NCBI GenBank assembly: GCA_017467265.1
Contig: JAFTSO010000030.1
Span: forward strand, 1 to 40,242
From: Clostridia bacterium
GTDB taxonomy: Bacteria > Bacillota > Clostridia > Christensenellales > Borkfalkiaceae
Length of the DNA stretch: 40,242 bases
Direction: 5' to 3'
In this document: one piece after another, positions 31,854 to 39,686 of the stretch
Layout of the letters: the number at the start of each line of letters is the position of its first letter
Numbering within the stretch: position 1 is the stretch's first letter
Position numbers and translations under genes: made by a program
Notes under the pieces: model-generated
Told to the model about the DNA's origin: nothing
The model's database searches: none
Seen by the model: only the letters and a program-made list of their open reading frames with translations

Positions 31854-32900
31854 TTGTCAATTTTTGATAAGAAAACGGAAAACGTGGACGTCGGGGCTGT
31901 GGACAAGCTGGCAAAAATCTTAGGCGCGTTCGACGAGAACTTGAATTTCTTGTCGCGTGAGCTGGGGATCGTGGCGTACGTGGACGGCGTGAAAATTCGT
32001 TTGGAAGGGGAATCGCAGGCGGTACGTATCGGCGGTCAGGTCTTAAACGCGCTGATCAAGATGGCGGACAACGGCGAAGAGATCGACAAGGGGCGTATGG
32101 CGTACTGTATCGAGCTTGCAAAAGAGGGCAGAACGGGAGAGCTGGCGACGTTGGAGAGCGGCGTGGTGGCGATCACGGCGCGCGGCAAGCAGATCAAATG
32201 TAAAACGGTGGGGCAGAAAACGTACGTGGACGCGATCAAAAAGGACACGGTCGTATTCGGCGTAGGGCCTGCCGGCACGGGCAAGACGTATCTTGCGGTA
32301 TGTATGGCGGTATCGGCGTTCAAGAGCCGTCAGGTGGAGAAGATTATTTTGACGCGTCCTGCGGTAGAGGCAGGAGAAAAGCTGGGATTTCTCCCCGGCG
32401 ATCTGCACGAAAAGGTCGATCCGTATCTGCGCCCGTTGTACGACGCGCTGCAAGAATTATTGGGGCTGGAAACATACGGCAAGCTGATGGAAAGGGGCGC
32501 GATAGAGGTCGCACCGCTTGCGTATATGCGAGGCAGAACGCTCTCGAACGCGTTCATCATTTTGGACGAAGCGCAAAACACGACGAGAGAGCAGATGAAA
32601 ATGTTCTTAACGCGTATGGGCGAAGGTAGCAAAATGGTGGTGACGGGGGACGTCACCCAGATCGATTTGGACGGCAAGGAAAGCGGACTTGTCCACGCGA
32701 CGAAGGTATTGGACGGCGTGGAAGGGATTGCGGTTTGCCGACTGACGGCAAAGGACGTCGTAAGACATCCGCTCGTGATGCGGATTATCCGTGCCTATGA
32801 AAAGGACGCGGAAAGGGCGGAAAAAGCGGATAAAGACGACAAGCAAATTCCGCTTGGCAAGGGTGGAAAACACCGCGTAAAGGACGCGGAAGGAGAATAA
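31854..32900 (+). CDS. phoH: PhoH-family ATPase
   Basis: This 348-residue PhoH/YbeZ-type P-loop ATPase is thought to work with YbeY in RNA and ribosome maturation. Walker A is GPAGTGKTY, followed by the PhoH block LPGDLHEKVDPYLRPLYDAL. Walker B is FIILDEAQN, and sensor-like MVVTGDVTQID and Arg-containing RHPLVMRIIRAYE follow. The N-terminal 110 residues form a KH-like RNA-binding region. The start is a TTG at 31854, chosen because AAGGAGAAAGGA lies just upstream and no ATG fits; homology begins right after it. The last 35 residues are a Lys/Asp-rich tail. It is only 6 bp from the next gene. Confidence 0.92.
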   Translation: MSIFDKKTENVDVGAVDKLAKILGAFDENLNFLSRELGIVAYVDGVKIRLEGESQAVRIGGQVLNALIKMADNGEEIDKGRMAYCIELAKEGRTGELATLESGVVAITARGKQIKCKTVGQKTYVDAIKKDTVVFGVGPAGTGKTYLAVCMAVSAFKSRQVEKIILTRPAVEAGEKLGFLPGDLHEKVDPYLRPLYDALQELLGLETYGKLMERGAIEVAPLAYMRGRTLSNAFIILDEAQNTTREQMKMFLTRMGEGSKMVVTGDVTQIDLDGKESGLVHATKVLDGVEGIAVCRLTAKDVVRHPLVMRIIRAYEKDAERAEKADKDDKQIPLGKGGKHRVKDAEGE

Positions 32901-32906
32901 CGAAAG

Positions 32907-34415
32907 ATGGAAACGAAACGATTCGGCGTGGATTGGACGAGAAAGGATACGGCAAAGAGCGTAAGCCTGTTCTTCCTGCATTTTATCATTTTGTTCACGA
33001 TAGCGGCAGGGGTGTTGCTGGGCAACAAGCTCTCGTACATTGTGGACTATATGCGGGAAAACGGGGCGTATTATCTGTACGCGCTCATTTGCGTAATGTT
33101 GCTCGTCGTCATCACGTACTTATACTTTTTCTTTGAAGACAGGAGCGTTTTGCGGAGCGGTTCGCAGATCTGTATTCTGTTCGTAGTGCTCGATCTGTAT
33201 TTCTTGGCAGCGTGGCTGATGGGCAGCAAAATCCATACGTATGCCCGTCCCGTGGCGTTCGTGCCCCTGATGGTCTTTGTTCTGATCAACCGCAAAGCGG
33301 CAATCTTTATGAACATTATCGGTTCGCTGTTCGTGTTTGTCACGGACACGTTTACGGGCTCGCTCGCGGTGCTGCAATTTGAATACTACTCTTCGCTCAT
33401 TATGTCGTTCTCGGCAGGTATGTTCGCGATTTTCTTCTGCGACAAAGCCAAGACGCGTATGCGTATCGTGGGCGTGGGCGTGCTCATCGTTGTGCCTATC
33501 GATCTCATTATCCTGATCTTGGAGATTGCACCGATGCTCGAAAGCTCGGTTGCAATCACAGCGGAAGTGTTCGACGCGATCTTCCAAAGTATGGGCTACG
33601 GTCTGATCGGCGGCGTTAGCTCGACGATACTCTTCCTTGCGTTCCTGCCCGTTTTCGAGGTGGTGTTCAATACGTTGACGGTGTACCGTATCCGCGAATT
33701 GACGAGCTCGGACGCGAGCGTTTTGAAAAAGCTCAAACAGGAAGCTCCCGGCACGTACAATCACTCGGTTATGGTGGCGCAGCTTGCCGAAGCGAGTGCG
33801 GCGGCGATCGGGGAGAACGTCGATTTTGCGCGTGCGGCGGCGCTCTATCACGACGTTGGCAAACTGCACGAGCCCGAGCATTTCACCGAAAACCAAGGGG
33901 AGTACAACCTGCACGACGAGATCACGCCCGAGCTGTCTGCCGATTTGATCCGCTCGCACGCGAAGGACGGCTATACGCTGATTCGATCCAACCACCTGCC
34001 CGAATTTTTGGCGGATATTGCGATGCAGCACCACGGCACGATGCCGATTCGCTATTTCTACGCAAAAGCGCTGAAACTTTCGGACGGGGAGCTGAACATT
34101 GAAGATTATTCGTATCTCGGTCCGAAACCGCAGACCAAGCTGGCGGCGATCATTATGATTGCAGACGCGTCGGAGGCGGCGGTGCGCGCGGTGAAAGCCA
34201 AGAGTGCGGAAGAGACCGAACGTGCGATCCGTGCCGTCATCGAAGAGCGTATGGACCTTGAACAGTTCGCCGAGTGCGATATTACGATGGCAGATTTGAC
34301 AAAGATTCGTCAGGCGCTCGTCAACACGTTGACGGGGGTATATCACCACCGTATCAAATACCCCAGCATCAAATACAAACGCACGGAAAGCGGCACGAAA
34401 GGGGAGAACGAATAA
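32907..34415 (+). CDS. Membrane HD-domain phosphohydrolase, PgpH-like but lacking the sensor domain
   Basis: The 502-residue protein occupies the place of yqfF/pgpH. It has about seven transmembrane segments (residues 20-265) and a C-terminal HD domain with H286 (YNHSVMVAQL), H315-D316 (ALYHDVGK) and later HDEITPE and MQHHGT. PgpH hydrolyses the second messenger c-di-AMP. Usual PgpH proteins are over 650 residues and carry a large extracellular 7TMR-HDED domain near the N-terminus, which is missing here. The first membrane segment runs almost directly into the seven-helix region. Hydrolase activity is likely kept; ligand sensing is probably changed. The stop codon overlaps the ybeY start by 1 bp. 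Confidence 0.87.
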   Translation: METKRFGVDWTRKDTAKSVSLFFLHFIILFTIAAGVLLGNKLSYIVDYMRENGAYYLYALICVMLLVVITYLYFFFEDRSVLRSGSQICILFVVLDLYFLAAWLMGSKIHTYARPVAFVPLMVFVLINRKAAIFMNIIGSLFVFVTDTFTGSLAVLQFEYYSSLIMSFSAGMFAIFFCDKAKTRMRIVGVGVLIVVPIDLIILILEIAPMLESSVAITAEVFDAIFQSMGYGLIGGVSSTILFLAFLPVFEVVFNTLTVYRIRELTSSDASVLKKLKQEAPGTYNHSVMVAQLAEASAAAIGENVDFARAAALYHDVGKLHEPEHFTENQGEYNLHDEITPELSADLIRSHAKDGYTLIRSNHLPEFLADIAMQHHGTMPIRYFYAKALKLSDGELNIEDYSYLGPKPQTKLAAIIMIADASEAAVRAVKAKSAEETERAIRAVIEERMDLEQFAECDITMADLTKIRQALVNTLTGVYHHRIKYPSIKYKRTESGTKGENE

Positions 34416-34903
34416 TGGCACAGCGTTTGGATTTTCGGATACTTTGCGAGGGCGAAGAATTTAGCGCGGAAAACGCTGCGGCGCTCGAAGGGGCGTTGCA
34501 GGGTTTTGTGGATACGGACGTCACGCTGGGTATCGAGCTGCTGTTCGTGGACGGGGACGAAATTCGCAGGTTAAACCGCGAGCTGCGCGACGTGGACAAA
34601 GTGACGGACGTGCTAAGTTTTCCTGCGCTCGACGGCGTGAAAGGCGCGGCAATTCGGGGTGCGGAGCACCCGTACGAGACGGACGAGAACGGAGAACTGC
34701 TGCTCGGCTCGATCGCGATCTGTGAAGAGCGAGCGAGAGAACAGGCGGAAGAATACGGGCACTCGTACGAGCGCGAACTGCACTATTTGATTGTGCACGG
34801 GATTATGCATTGTTTGGGGTACGATCATATGACGGACGACGACAAGGCGGAAATGCGCGCACAGGAAGAATACGTGCTGGGCAAGCTCGGCATTACGCGC
34901 TAA
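34415..34903 (+). CDS. ybeY: Endoribonuclease YbeY, 16S rRNA maturation
   Basis: This is a 162-residue metal-dependent RNase for 16S rRNA 3' end maturation and ribosome quality control. The zinc motif HGIMHCLGYDH (H128, H132, H138) is complete, as is the preceding R-LNRELRDVDKVTDVLSFP substrate-binding segment. The ATG overlaps the stop of the HD gene (TAATG), showing translational coupling, and GGGGAG lies just before it. The order phoH, HD protein, ybeY, era is standard for Bacillota, although dgkA and cdd, often found before era, are absent. Confidence 0.95.
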   Translation: MAQRLDFRILCEGEEFSAENAAALEGALQGFVDTDVTLGIELLFVDGDEIRRLNRELRDVDKVTDVLSFPALDGVKGAAIRGAEHPYETDENGELLLGSIAICEERAREQAEEYGHSYERELHYLIVHGIMHCLGYDHMTDDDKAEMRAQEEYVLGKLGITR

Positions 34904-34952
34904 TGCGCCAAACGGCGTGCAAAGCAAAAAAAGACAAGGAGTTTTGTAAGAT

Positions 34953-35849
34953 ATGAAAAGCGGATACGTAGCGGTGATCGGCAGAGCAAACGCCGGGAAG
35001 AGCACGCTCATCAACGTAATGGTCGGGGAAAAGGTGTCGATTGTATCCCCCAAACCTCAGACGACGCGCGATCGGATTTTGGGGGTATTGACGGAAGACG
35101 AGTATCAGATCGTTTTCGTGGATACGCCCGGGATATATAAGGCGCACAACGCCCTGACCGATATGATGATGCGCACGACGGAAACCAGCGCGCGATCGGT
35201 AGATTTCATTTTGTACGTGTTGGACGGGCACGATGGGATCAGCGAAGAAGATTTTGATTTAATCCGCAAATACAAAGCGTTGAATATCCCGATGGCGGTG
35301 GCTTATACGAAAATCGACATTATGCCCAAGGAAAATATTCCTTTGGATATGGCGAAGTTTTCGGACGCGGAGTTGGATTTGGACGTGTTCCCCGTATCGG
35401 CGCGAAAGGGCACGAACGTCCGCAATCTGAAAAAATTCCTTGCCGATCATATGCCCGAAGGGGACAAAGTGTTCGAGCAGGACATTGTGTCGGACAAGAG
35501 CGAGCGTTTTATGATTGCGGAGATTATGCGCGAGAAGATCTTGCTGAAATTCGACAAGGAAATCCCCCACGGCATCGCGATCGTGATCAACACGTTCACG
35601 CGCAACGACAACGGGGTGTATGAAGTCAATCTCGATATCGTTTGCGAACGTGCCAACCACAAGGCGATCCTGATCGGCAAACAGGGCAGAGCCATCAAAG
35701 AAGTTTCTTCCTTCGCCCGTCAAGATATGGAGAAATTTTTAGGTGGCAAAGTTTTCCTGACGACCTACGTCAAGGTAAAGGAAGACTGGCGAGATAGGCC
35801 GAATATGCTGCGTGAATACGGCTACGAAGACCTGAAAGCCGACGTATAA
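34953..35849 (+). CDS. era: GTPase Era
   Basis: This is a 298-residue GTPase that binds the 3' end of 16S rRNA and helps 30S assembly. G1 is GRANAGKS (10-17; commonly GRPNVGKS), G2 PQTTRD, G3 DTPG, and G4 is TKID (119-122) where Era usually has NKID. The C-terminal KH domain has the signature ILIGKQGRAIKEV. AAGGAG is located 9 bp upstream. The last codons and the stop lie within the head of the 104-bp repeat array B, so the repeat has supplied the C-terminal Asp-Val and the stop. Confidence 0.95.
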   Translation: MKSGYVAVIGRANAGKSTLINVMVGEKVSIVSPKPQTTRDRILGVLTEDEYQIVFVDTPGIYKAHNALTDMMMRTTETSARSVDFILYVLDGHDGISEEDFDLIRKYKALNIPMAVAYTKIDIMPKENIPLDMAKFSDAELDLDVFPVSARKGTNVRNLKKFLADHMPEGDKVFEQDIVSDKSERFMIAEIMREKILLKFDKEIPHGIAIVINTFTRNDNGVYEVNLDIVCERANHKAILIGKQGRAIKEVSSFARQDMEKFLGGKVFLTTYVKVKEDWRDRPNMLREYGYEDLKADV

Positions 35850-36044
35850 GCGTCGCATTTCAGCGTTGCCGCTCGGTCACGTACTACTCGGTACGCTCCC
35901 TTGCGGCGCCTTGAACTGCTCGCTTCTCCGTCGTCTTTCACTCGACCGAACGCGCACAAAAACCAGGCGTTGCCGCTCGGTCACGTACTACTCGGTACGC
36001 TCCCTTGCGACGCCTTGAACTGCTCGCTTCTCCGCCGCATAAAA
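35840..36044 (+). repeat. 104-bp repeat array B
   Basis: The 23-bp head (35840-35862) is identical to that of array A except for two bases. Units start at 35863 and 35967, again 104 bp apart; the second is cut off at about 36044. The outer stem is GCCGC/GCGGC in unit 1 (compensated relative to array A units 1-3) and has one mismatch in unit 2. The head overlaps the era stop codon. The array lies between era and yqzL. Confidence 0.88.
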
Positions 36045-36085
36045 GAGCTCTCCCTTCCCCAAACTAATACGGGGGAGATGAAAAT

Positions 36086-36196
36086 ATGCGTGACAAACGT
36101 GGGGAAAACGAAGCGGCGAAAATGGCGTGGCAGCTCTTTGAAAAGACGGGTAGTATCAGCTATTATATGCTCTATTACGACTTGATGCGGCGTTAA
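36086..36196 (+). CDS. yqzL: YqzL-like small protein
   Basis: This 36-residue protein was found by reading the era-recO gap. MAWQLFEKTGSISYYMLYYDLMRR agrees with the short YqzL family (pattern W--F--TG-I--YLLYK), whose gene sits between era and recO in Bacillus. GGGGGAG lies 8 bp before the ATG at 36086. The N-terminal 12 residues are charged and longer than in Bacillus YqzL. Function is unknown in any organism. Both position and sequence support it, though the match is short. Confidence 0.78.
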   Translation: MRDKRGENEAAKMAWQLFEKTGSISYYMLYYDLMRR

Positions 36197-36268
36197 AAGC
36201 GTCCGCAAATCTTGGACGGCGACAGCCGCTTCGCACCGCAAAAACAAAAAGCAAAGGAAAAACGGGCT

Positions 36269-36994
36269 ATGGAGATCAAAACGGACGCGATTGTTTTGCA
36301 ATCAATCGATTACAAAGACAACGACAAACTGCTCACGTTGTTTTCTCCTACGCTGGGCAAAATCACCGCAGGGATTCGCGGCGTGAAAAAGCCCAAGGCA
36401 AAGCTCGCGTTTTCCGCGCAGCCTTTCTGTTTTGCAGAGTACGTCTTGGCGGAAAAGGGGGGCAGATATACCGTGACGGGCGCGTATCTGCACGAGAGTT
36501 TTTTCTCCCTCCGCTATGACATCGTCCGCTTTTATGCGGCGTGTGCGGCTACCGAAGTGTGCCTGACAATTCTAATGGAGAACGAGCAATACGAAGGCTT
36601 GTTCATCGGCTTGATCGAGTGTTTGAAGGGGCTATCGCTCGCAGAAGAAGATAGCGCGGAATCGCTGATCGGCTTTATGCTGATTGCGCTGCGCGAGAGC
36701 GGTTATCCCTTGGACCTTTCCTTTTTGGAAGAAGTGGACGGCGACTTGGGGGACAAACTCTGGTTCGATTTTTCGGACGGAAAATTTACGACGTACGATC
36801 GGCTCGTGGCTGGGGAACGGGCGAGCGTATGCACCTATCACACCTTGCGCAAATGCGCCGGGTTGCACTATGACGAGAACGCAGCAAAGGGGGGCAGAAA
36901 ACGTGCCCTGCGCCTGTTAAGGGCGTTCTTGTCCGATAAGACGGAAGAAAAATTCGCGAATTTGAGCGAGTTTATCCGTCTGTATGAAGAATAA
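36269..36994 (+). CDS. recO: DNA repair protein RecO
   Basis: This 241-residue protein works with RecR to load RecA on single-stranded DNA coated with SSB. The N-terminal OB fold begins KTDAIVLQSIDYKDNDKLLTLFSPTLGKITAGIRGVKKPKAKL, the family signature. A helical C-terminal domain follows. The four-cysteine zinc motif seen in many RecO proteins is absent; only single cysteines occur. The ATG at 36269 is used (AAAGGAAAA upstream), not the in-frame 36212. The C-terminus overlaps an in-frame upstream extension of the next gene but not its chosen start. Confidence 0.9.
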   Translation: MEIKTDAIVLQSIDYKDNDKLLTLFSPTLGKITAGIRGVKKPKAKLAFSAQPFCFAEYVLAEKGGRYTVTGAYLHESFFSLRYDIVRFYAACAATEVCLTILMENEQYEGLFIGLIECLKGLSLAEEDSAESLIGFMLIALRESGYPLDLSFLEEVDGDLGDKLWFDFSDGKFTTYDRLVAGERASVCTYHTLRKCAGLHYDENAAKGGRKRALRLLRAFLSDKTEEKFANLSEFIRLYEE

Positions 36995-37013
36995 GAAAAA
37001 GGACAACAAAATT

Positions 37014-38648
37014 ATGGCGAAAACAACGAAAAAACAAGAAACGCCCGTGGTCACGCGCGCCGAGAAAAAGGACGCGGCAAAGAACGTGATACGGGAAATT
37101 TTGGCGGTAAAACCGCTCAAGCACAACGAACTTATTGAAGAGGCTGCAAAGCTGTACGTGCAGCGCTTTGGCGGTGATAACGTCAACGACGTCAACGGCC
37201 GCATCGGCTCTGTTTTGGACATTATGAAAAAAGAGAGCGACGTAATGTACGAGGGGGGTATGTACGCGCTGAAGGCGCGTTTGCCTATCTCTGTACCCGA
37301 AATTGTAGAAGAAAAAGCGGAAGAAAAACCTGTGAAGAAAGCGACGCGTGCAAGAACGAAAAAGGCGGCGGAAACCGCCCCGAAAACGGACGAAAACGCG
37401 GCGGTAAAGGAAGAAGTCAAGGCGGAAGAAACGGCAACGGAAACGCCCGTTAAAAAGGCGAGAAAAACGCGCGCAAAAAAGGAAGAAAAGGCAGAGCCTT
37501 TACCTGCTGCGCCCGTACTCCCGATCGCGCCCGTAGCGCCGATTACGCCCGAGGTCGCCCCCGAACCGATCCCTGAAAAAACGGGCGAGCAAACGGAAGA
37601 AAAACCTGCGCCCAAAAAACGGGGTAGAAAACCCAAGGCAAAGGTGGAACAAACGCCTGTGCCTGAACAAAAACCAGAACAAACAGAAGAAAAAGCACAG
37701 GAAAAACCTGCCGAAGCAGCAGAGAAAAAGGCGGAGATAAAGGACGAACCGAAAACGGAAGAGAAAACGGCGACGGTGCAAAATCCCCCTGCGATCAAAC
37801 CGAAAGCGGAAGTGGTGGAAAAGAACGTCGTGATGGATATGAGTTTCCTCTTCGGCGGCGCAAAGCCGCAAAAACCGCAGCCTGAAAAGGCGGCGAAACC
37901 TGCGGAAAAACCGATCGAAAAACCGATCGAAAAACCGATGGAAAAACCGATGGAAAAACCGATGGAAAAACCCGCGCAAAAGATGGAAGAAAGGGCGGCG
38001 ATAAAACCGATAGAAAACAAGGTGTTGCCACCCAAGGCAGAAGAAAAACGTCCCACCCGTGTCTTAAAGACGGTGAAAAAGGCGGTGGAAAGACCGCTGA
38101 CGGCAGACGAAAAATTGCGTGAAAGTTTCCTGAAAAAACTCCGTTCGCTGGGCGGTGATTATTTTGAATATTATTCGGTGTATTTGCTCGAAAGATATTC
38201 GATGAAAAACGGCAGACGTTTGGAAGGGTTAAAGATCAGCGGCGGCGAACACGACGGGGGCATCGACGGCGAGATCGAGCTGACGGACAAGCTCGGTTTT
38301 AGAGAAACGATCTACATACAGGCGAAGAACTGGAACCCTGAAAAGGGTGACGAACGCCTGTGGGTGGTAGGCGAAACGCTCTTGCAGCAATTTATCGGCG
38401 CGTGCGCGTGCCGGCAGGCAAAGGACGGCACACAGCATTGTCGCGTTATTTTCATCACGACGTCGCGCTTTACGCCCGACGCAAAGCGTATCTTGAACGA
38501 TCTTTCGGACAAGATCGTGGGCTATGACGGCGAAGATCTCTACGAGGCGGCAAAAGAGTGCAAATTCGGGCTGTTGTACGAGAACGGAAACTGGAAACTG
38601 GACGAAAAACTCCTTTCGGGAACAAAAGCCTTTTTCAATCTCTATTGA
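37014..38648 (+). CDS. HARE-HTH / AT-hook / Mrr-type nuclease fusion
   Basis: The 544-residue protein has three parts. Residues about 15-90 form a winged helix of HARE-HTH type (LKHNELIEEAAKLYVQRFGG, then V-GRIGSVLDIMKKES-VMYEGGMYALK). Residues about 95-375 are a Lys/Glu/Pro/Ala-rich linker with an AT-hook-like KKRGRKPKAK near 200 and a run of EKP-(I/M) repeats. Residues about 380-544 are a restriction-endonuclease-like Mrr domain with Asp418 (HDGGIDGEI) and Gln436-x-Lys438 (YIQAKNW), the D-QxK catalytic set. Mrr enzymes cut modified DNA. No methylase or restriction partner is next to it. The ATG at 37014 follows AAAAAGGAC; a frame extension to 36984 overlaps recO. Confidence 0.85.
   Translation: MAKTTKKQETPVVTRAEKKDAAKNVIREILAVKPLKHNELIEEAAKLYVQRFGGDNVNDVNGRIGSVLDIMKKESDVMYEGGMYALKARLPISVPEIVEEKAEEKPVKKATRARTKKAAETAPKTDENAAVKEEVKAEETATETPVKKARKTRAKKEEKAEPLPAAPVLPIAPVAPITPEVAPEPIPEKTGEQTEEKPAPKKRGRKPKAKVEQTPVPEQKPEQTEEKAQEKPAEAAEKKAEIKDEPKTEEKTATVQNPPAIKPKAEVVEKNVVMDMSFLFGGAKPQKPQPEKAAKPAEKPIEKPIEKPMEKPMEKPMEKPAQKMEERAAIKPIENKVLPPKAEEKRPTRVLKTVKKAVERPLTADEKLRESFLKKLRSLGGDYFEYYSVYLLERYSMKNGRRLEGLKISGGEHDGGIDGEIELTDKLGFRETIYIQAKNWNPEKGDERLWVVGETLLQQFIGACACRQAKDGTQHCRVIFITTSRFTPDAKRILNDLSDKIVGYDGEDLYEAAKECKFGLLYENGNWKLDEKLLSGTKAFFNLY
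37911..37970 (+). repeat. Five 12-bp tandem repeats in the nuclease linker
   Basis: Units CCGATCGAAAAA twice and CCGATGGAAAAA three times code for Pro-Ile/Met-Glu-Lys. Pure in-frame 12-bp units suggest length variation by replication slippage. Confidence 0.9.
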
Positions 38649-38772
38649 AACAAAATTTTTTTCGCGAAAGAGTGGACGAATTATCCCTTTTTTTGGTAAA
38701 TACAGATATAAGAGCGGCGCGCGTCGCGTTTGTTGTCGCGCTCCGTTTGAAAATAACGGCAAGGAGTAGGTT

Positions 38773-38877
38773 ATGGAGTGTAAAAAATGTGGCGCGGTAG
38801 CGCCCGAAAACGCAACGTTTTGTCCCAGCTGCGGCGAACGCGTGGACGGCAAAAAGGTCTGTGCGCGTTGCGCTTAA
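38773..38877 (+). CDS. Short zinc-ribbon protein, probably truncated
   Basis: This 34-residue peptide has a complete zinc ribbon (C3, C6, C17, C20) followed by the first half of a second one (C30, C33), then TAA. AAGGAG lies 10 bp before the ATG, so translation is likely. Zinc-ribbon heads like this normally precede a membrane domain in the same protein; here that membrane domain lies one frame over and starts at 38879, 1 bp after the stop. Removing one T in GCTTAATATG (38873-38881) would join both. It may be a frameshifted gene or a coupled pair. Confidence 0.65.
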   Translation: MECKKCGAVAPENATFCPSCGERVDGKKVCARCA

Positions 38878-38878
38878 T

Positions 38879-39373
38879 ATGCAGGCGTTTGGTGTGAGTG
38901 AAAACCTCGTCGGCAAAGGCTCGCCCGGGGCGATGGGCGCATTTTTGCTCTCCATTTTAACGGTACTCGGCTTTGGCGATTCCAAATACAAGCAGCTGAA
39001 TTTTGAAATGCATATGACGATGGTGTTTTCGTTGCTGGGCACGCTGTTCGTGCTGGCGGCGATCGTGTGCACGGTGCTGGCGCTTTGTAAGAACATCCGC
39101 TCCTGTACGGACAAGAAAGTGAAAGGGAACGGCTTGCTGCTGTCCATCGTGGCAGCGATCTGTGCGGTGGGTGCGCTGGCGTTCTCGATCGCGCTCGCAA
39201 GACAGGTAAAATTCATCATCGAGAGCACGAATAACGATATGGCGAATTTGTACGCGCTGCGTATGGGCTTTGCGCTCTCTATTTTGGCGGTGATTTTCTC
39301 CTTTGTGTATATGGGGATCACGATCGCGGCGAAGATCGTTTCGGAGCATTTCGACACGAAAGACAACGAATAA
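38879..39373 (+). CDS. Small multi-pass membrane protein, probable partner or continuation of the zinc ribbon
   Basis: The 164-residue product has three strong hydrophobic segments (SLLGTLFVLAAIVCTVLALC, LLLSIVAAICAVGALAFSIAL, and a third near the C-terminus) plus a weaker first one (GAFLLSILTVLGF). The end is hydrophilic. No family is recognised. It has no Shine-Dalgarno of its own: the ATG at 38879 is 1 bp beyond the TAA of the zinc-ribbon frame, so it depends on re-initiation or results from a frameshift. The frame opens further back at a GTG (38861). A terminator follows. Confidence 0.65.
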   Translation: MQAFGVSENLVGKGSPGAMGAFLLSILTVLGFGDSKYKQLNFEMHMTMVFSLLGTLFVLAAIVCTVLALCKNIRSCTDKKVKGNGLLLSIVAAICAVGALAFSIALARQVKFIIESTNNDMANLYALRMGFALSILAVIFSFVYMGITIAAKIVSEHFDTKDNE

Positions 39374-39388
39374 AAGCGAAAGCGAAAC

Positions 39389-39428
39389 AGAAAGGCTCTG
39401 CGTTTGGCGCGGAGCTTTCTTTTTTTTG
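39389..39428 (+). terminator. Terminator before ppdK
   Basis: AGAAAGGCTCTGCG (39389-39402) pairs imperfectly with CGCGGAGCTTTCT (39408-39420), with one bulge and one G-U, followed by a run of T to 39426. Confidence 0.75.
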
Positions 39429-39525
39429 TGCGGCAGTTCGCCGCAAAAATACTCTGTTGCATAGCAAAAAAGGCGAAAAAATACCACAAAAACAAAAAAA
39501 ATATCCAAAACCGCGCGTCAAAGGC

Positions 39526-39554
39526 TTGATATTTATTTCATTTTATATTAAAAT
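39526..39554 (+). promoter_or_regulatory. SigA-type promoter of ppdK
   Basis: TTGATA (39526-39531) and TAAAAT (39549-39554), spacer 17 bp. The leader to the ATG at 39687 is about 125 nt and contains a short CCCGA-AAA-TCGGG hairpin near 39594-39606. Confidence 0.65.
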
Positions 39555-39686
39555 GGAATATGGCTAAAAACGAAATAGCTTTTTTTCTGCGCCCGAAAAT
39601 CGGGAAAACGATACGGGCGAGAGCTTTTTTGCGGTTTTTAGCGATGACAAAGACGAAAAAAATCAATTTTGGAGGAAATAAACATT

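Noticed and set aside
33120-34421. 433-codon frame on the minus strand.
   Set aside because: Antisense to the HD-domain gene, Arg/His-rich composition, no similarity.
36917-38056. Long open frame on the minus strand (379 codons, Phe/Ser/Gly-rich).
   Set aside because: It is antisense to the Lys/Glu/Pro-rich nuclease linker, whose codon pattern produces long open frames on the other strand. It has repetitive FSIGFSIGF composition and no family similarity.
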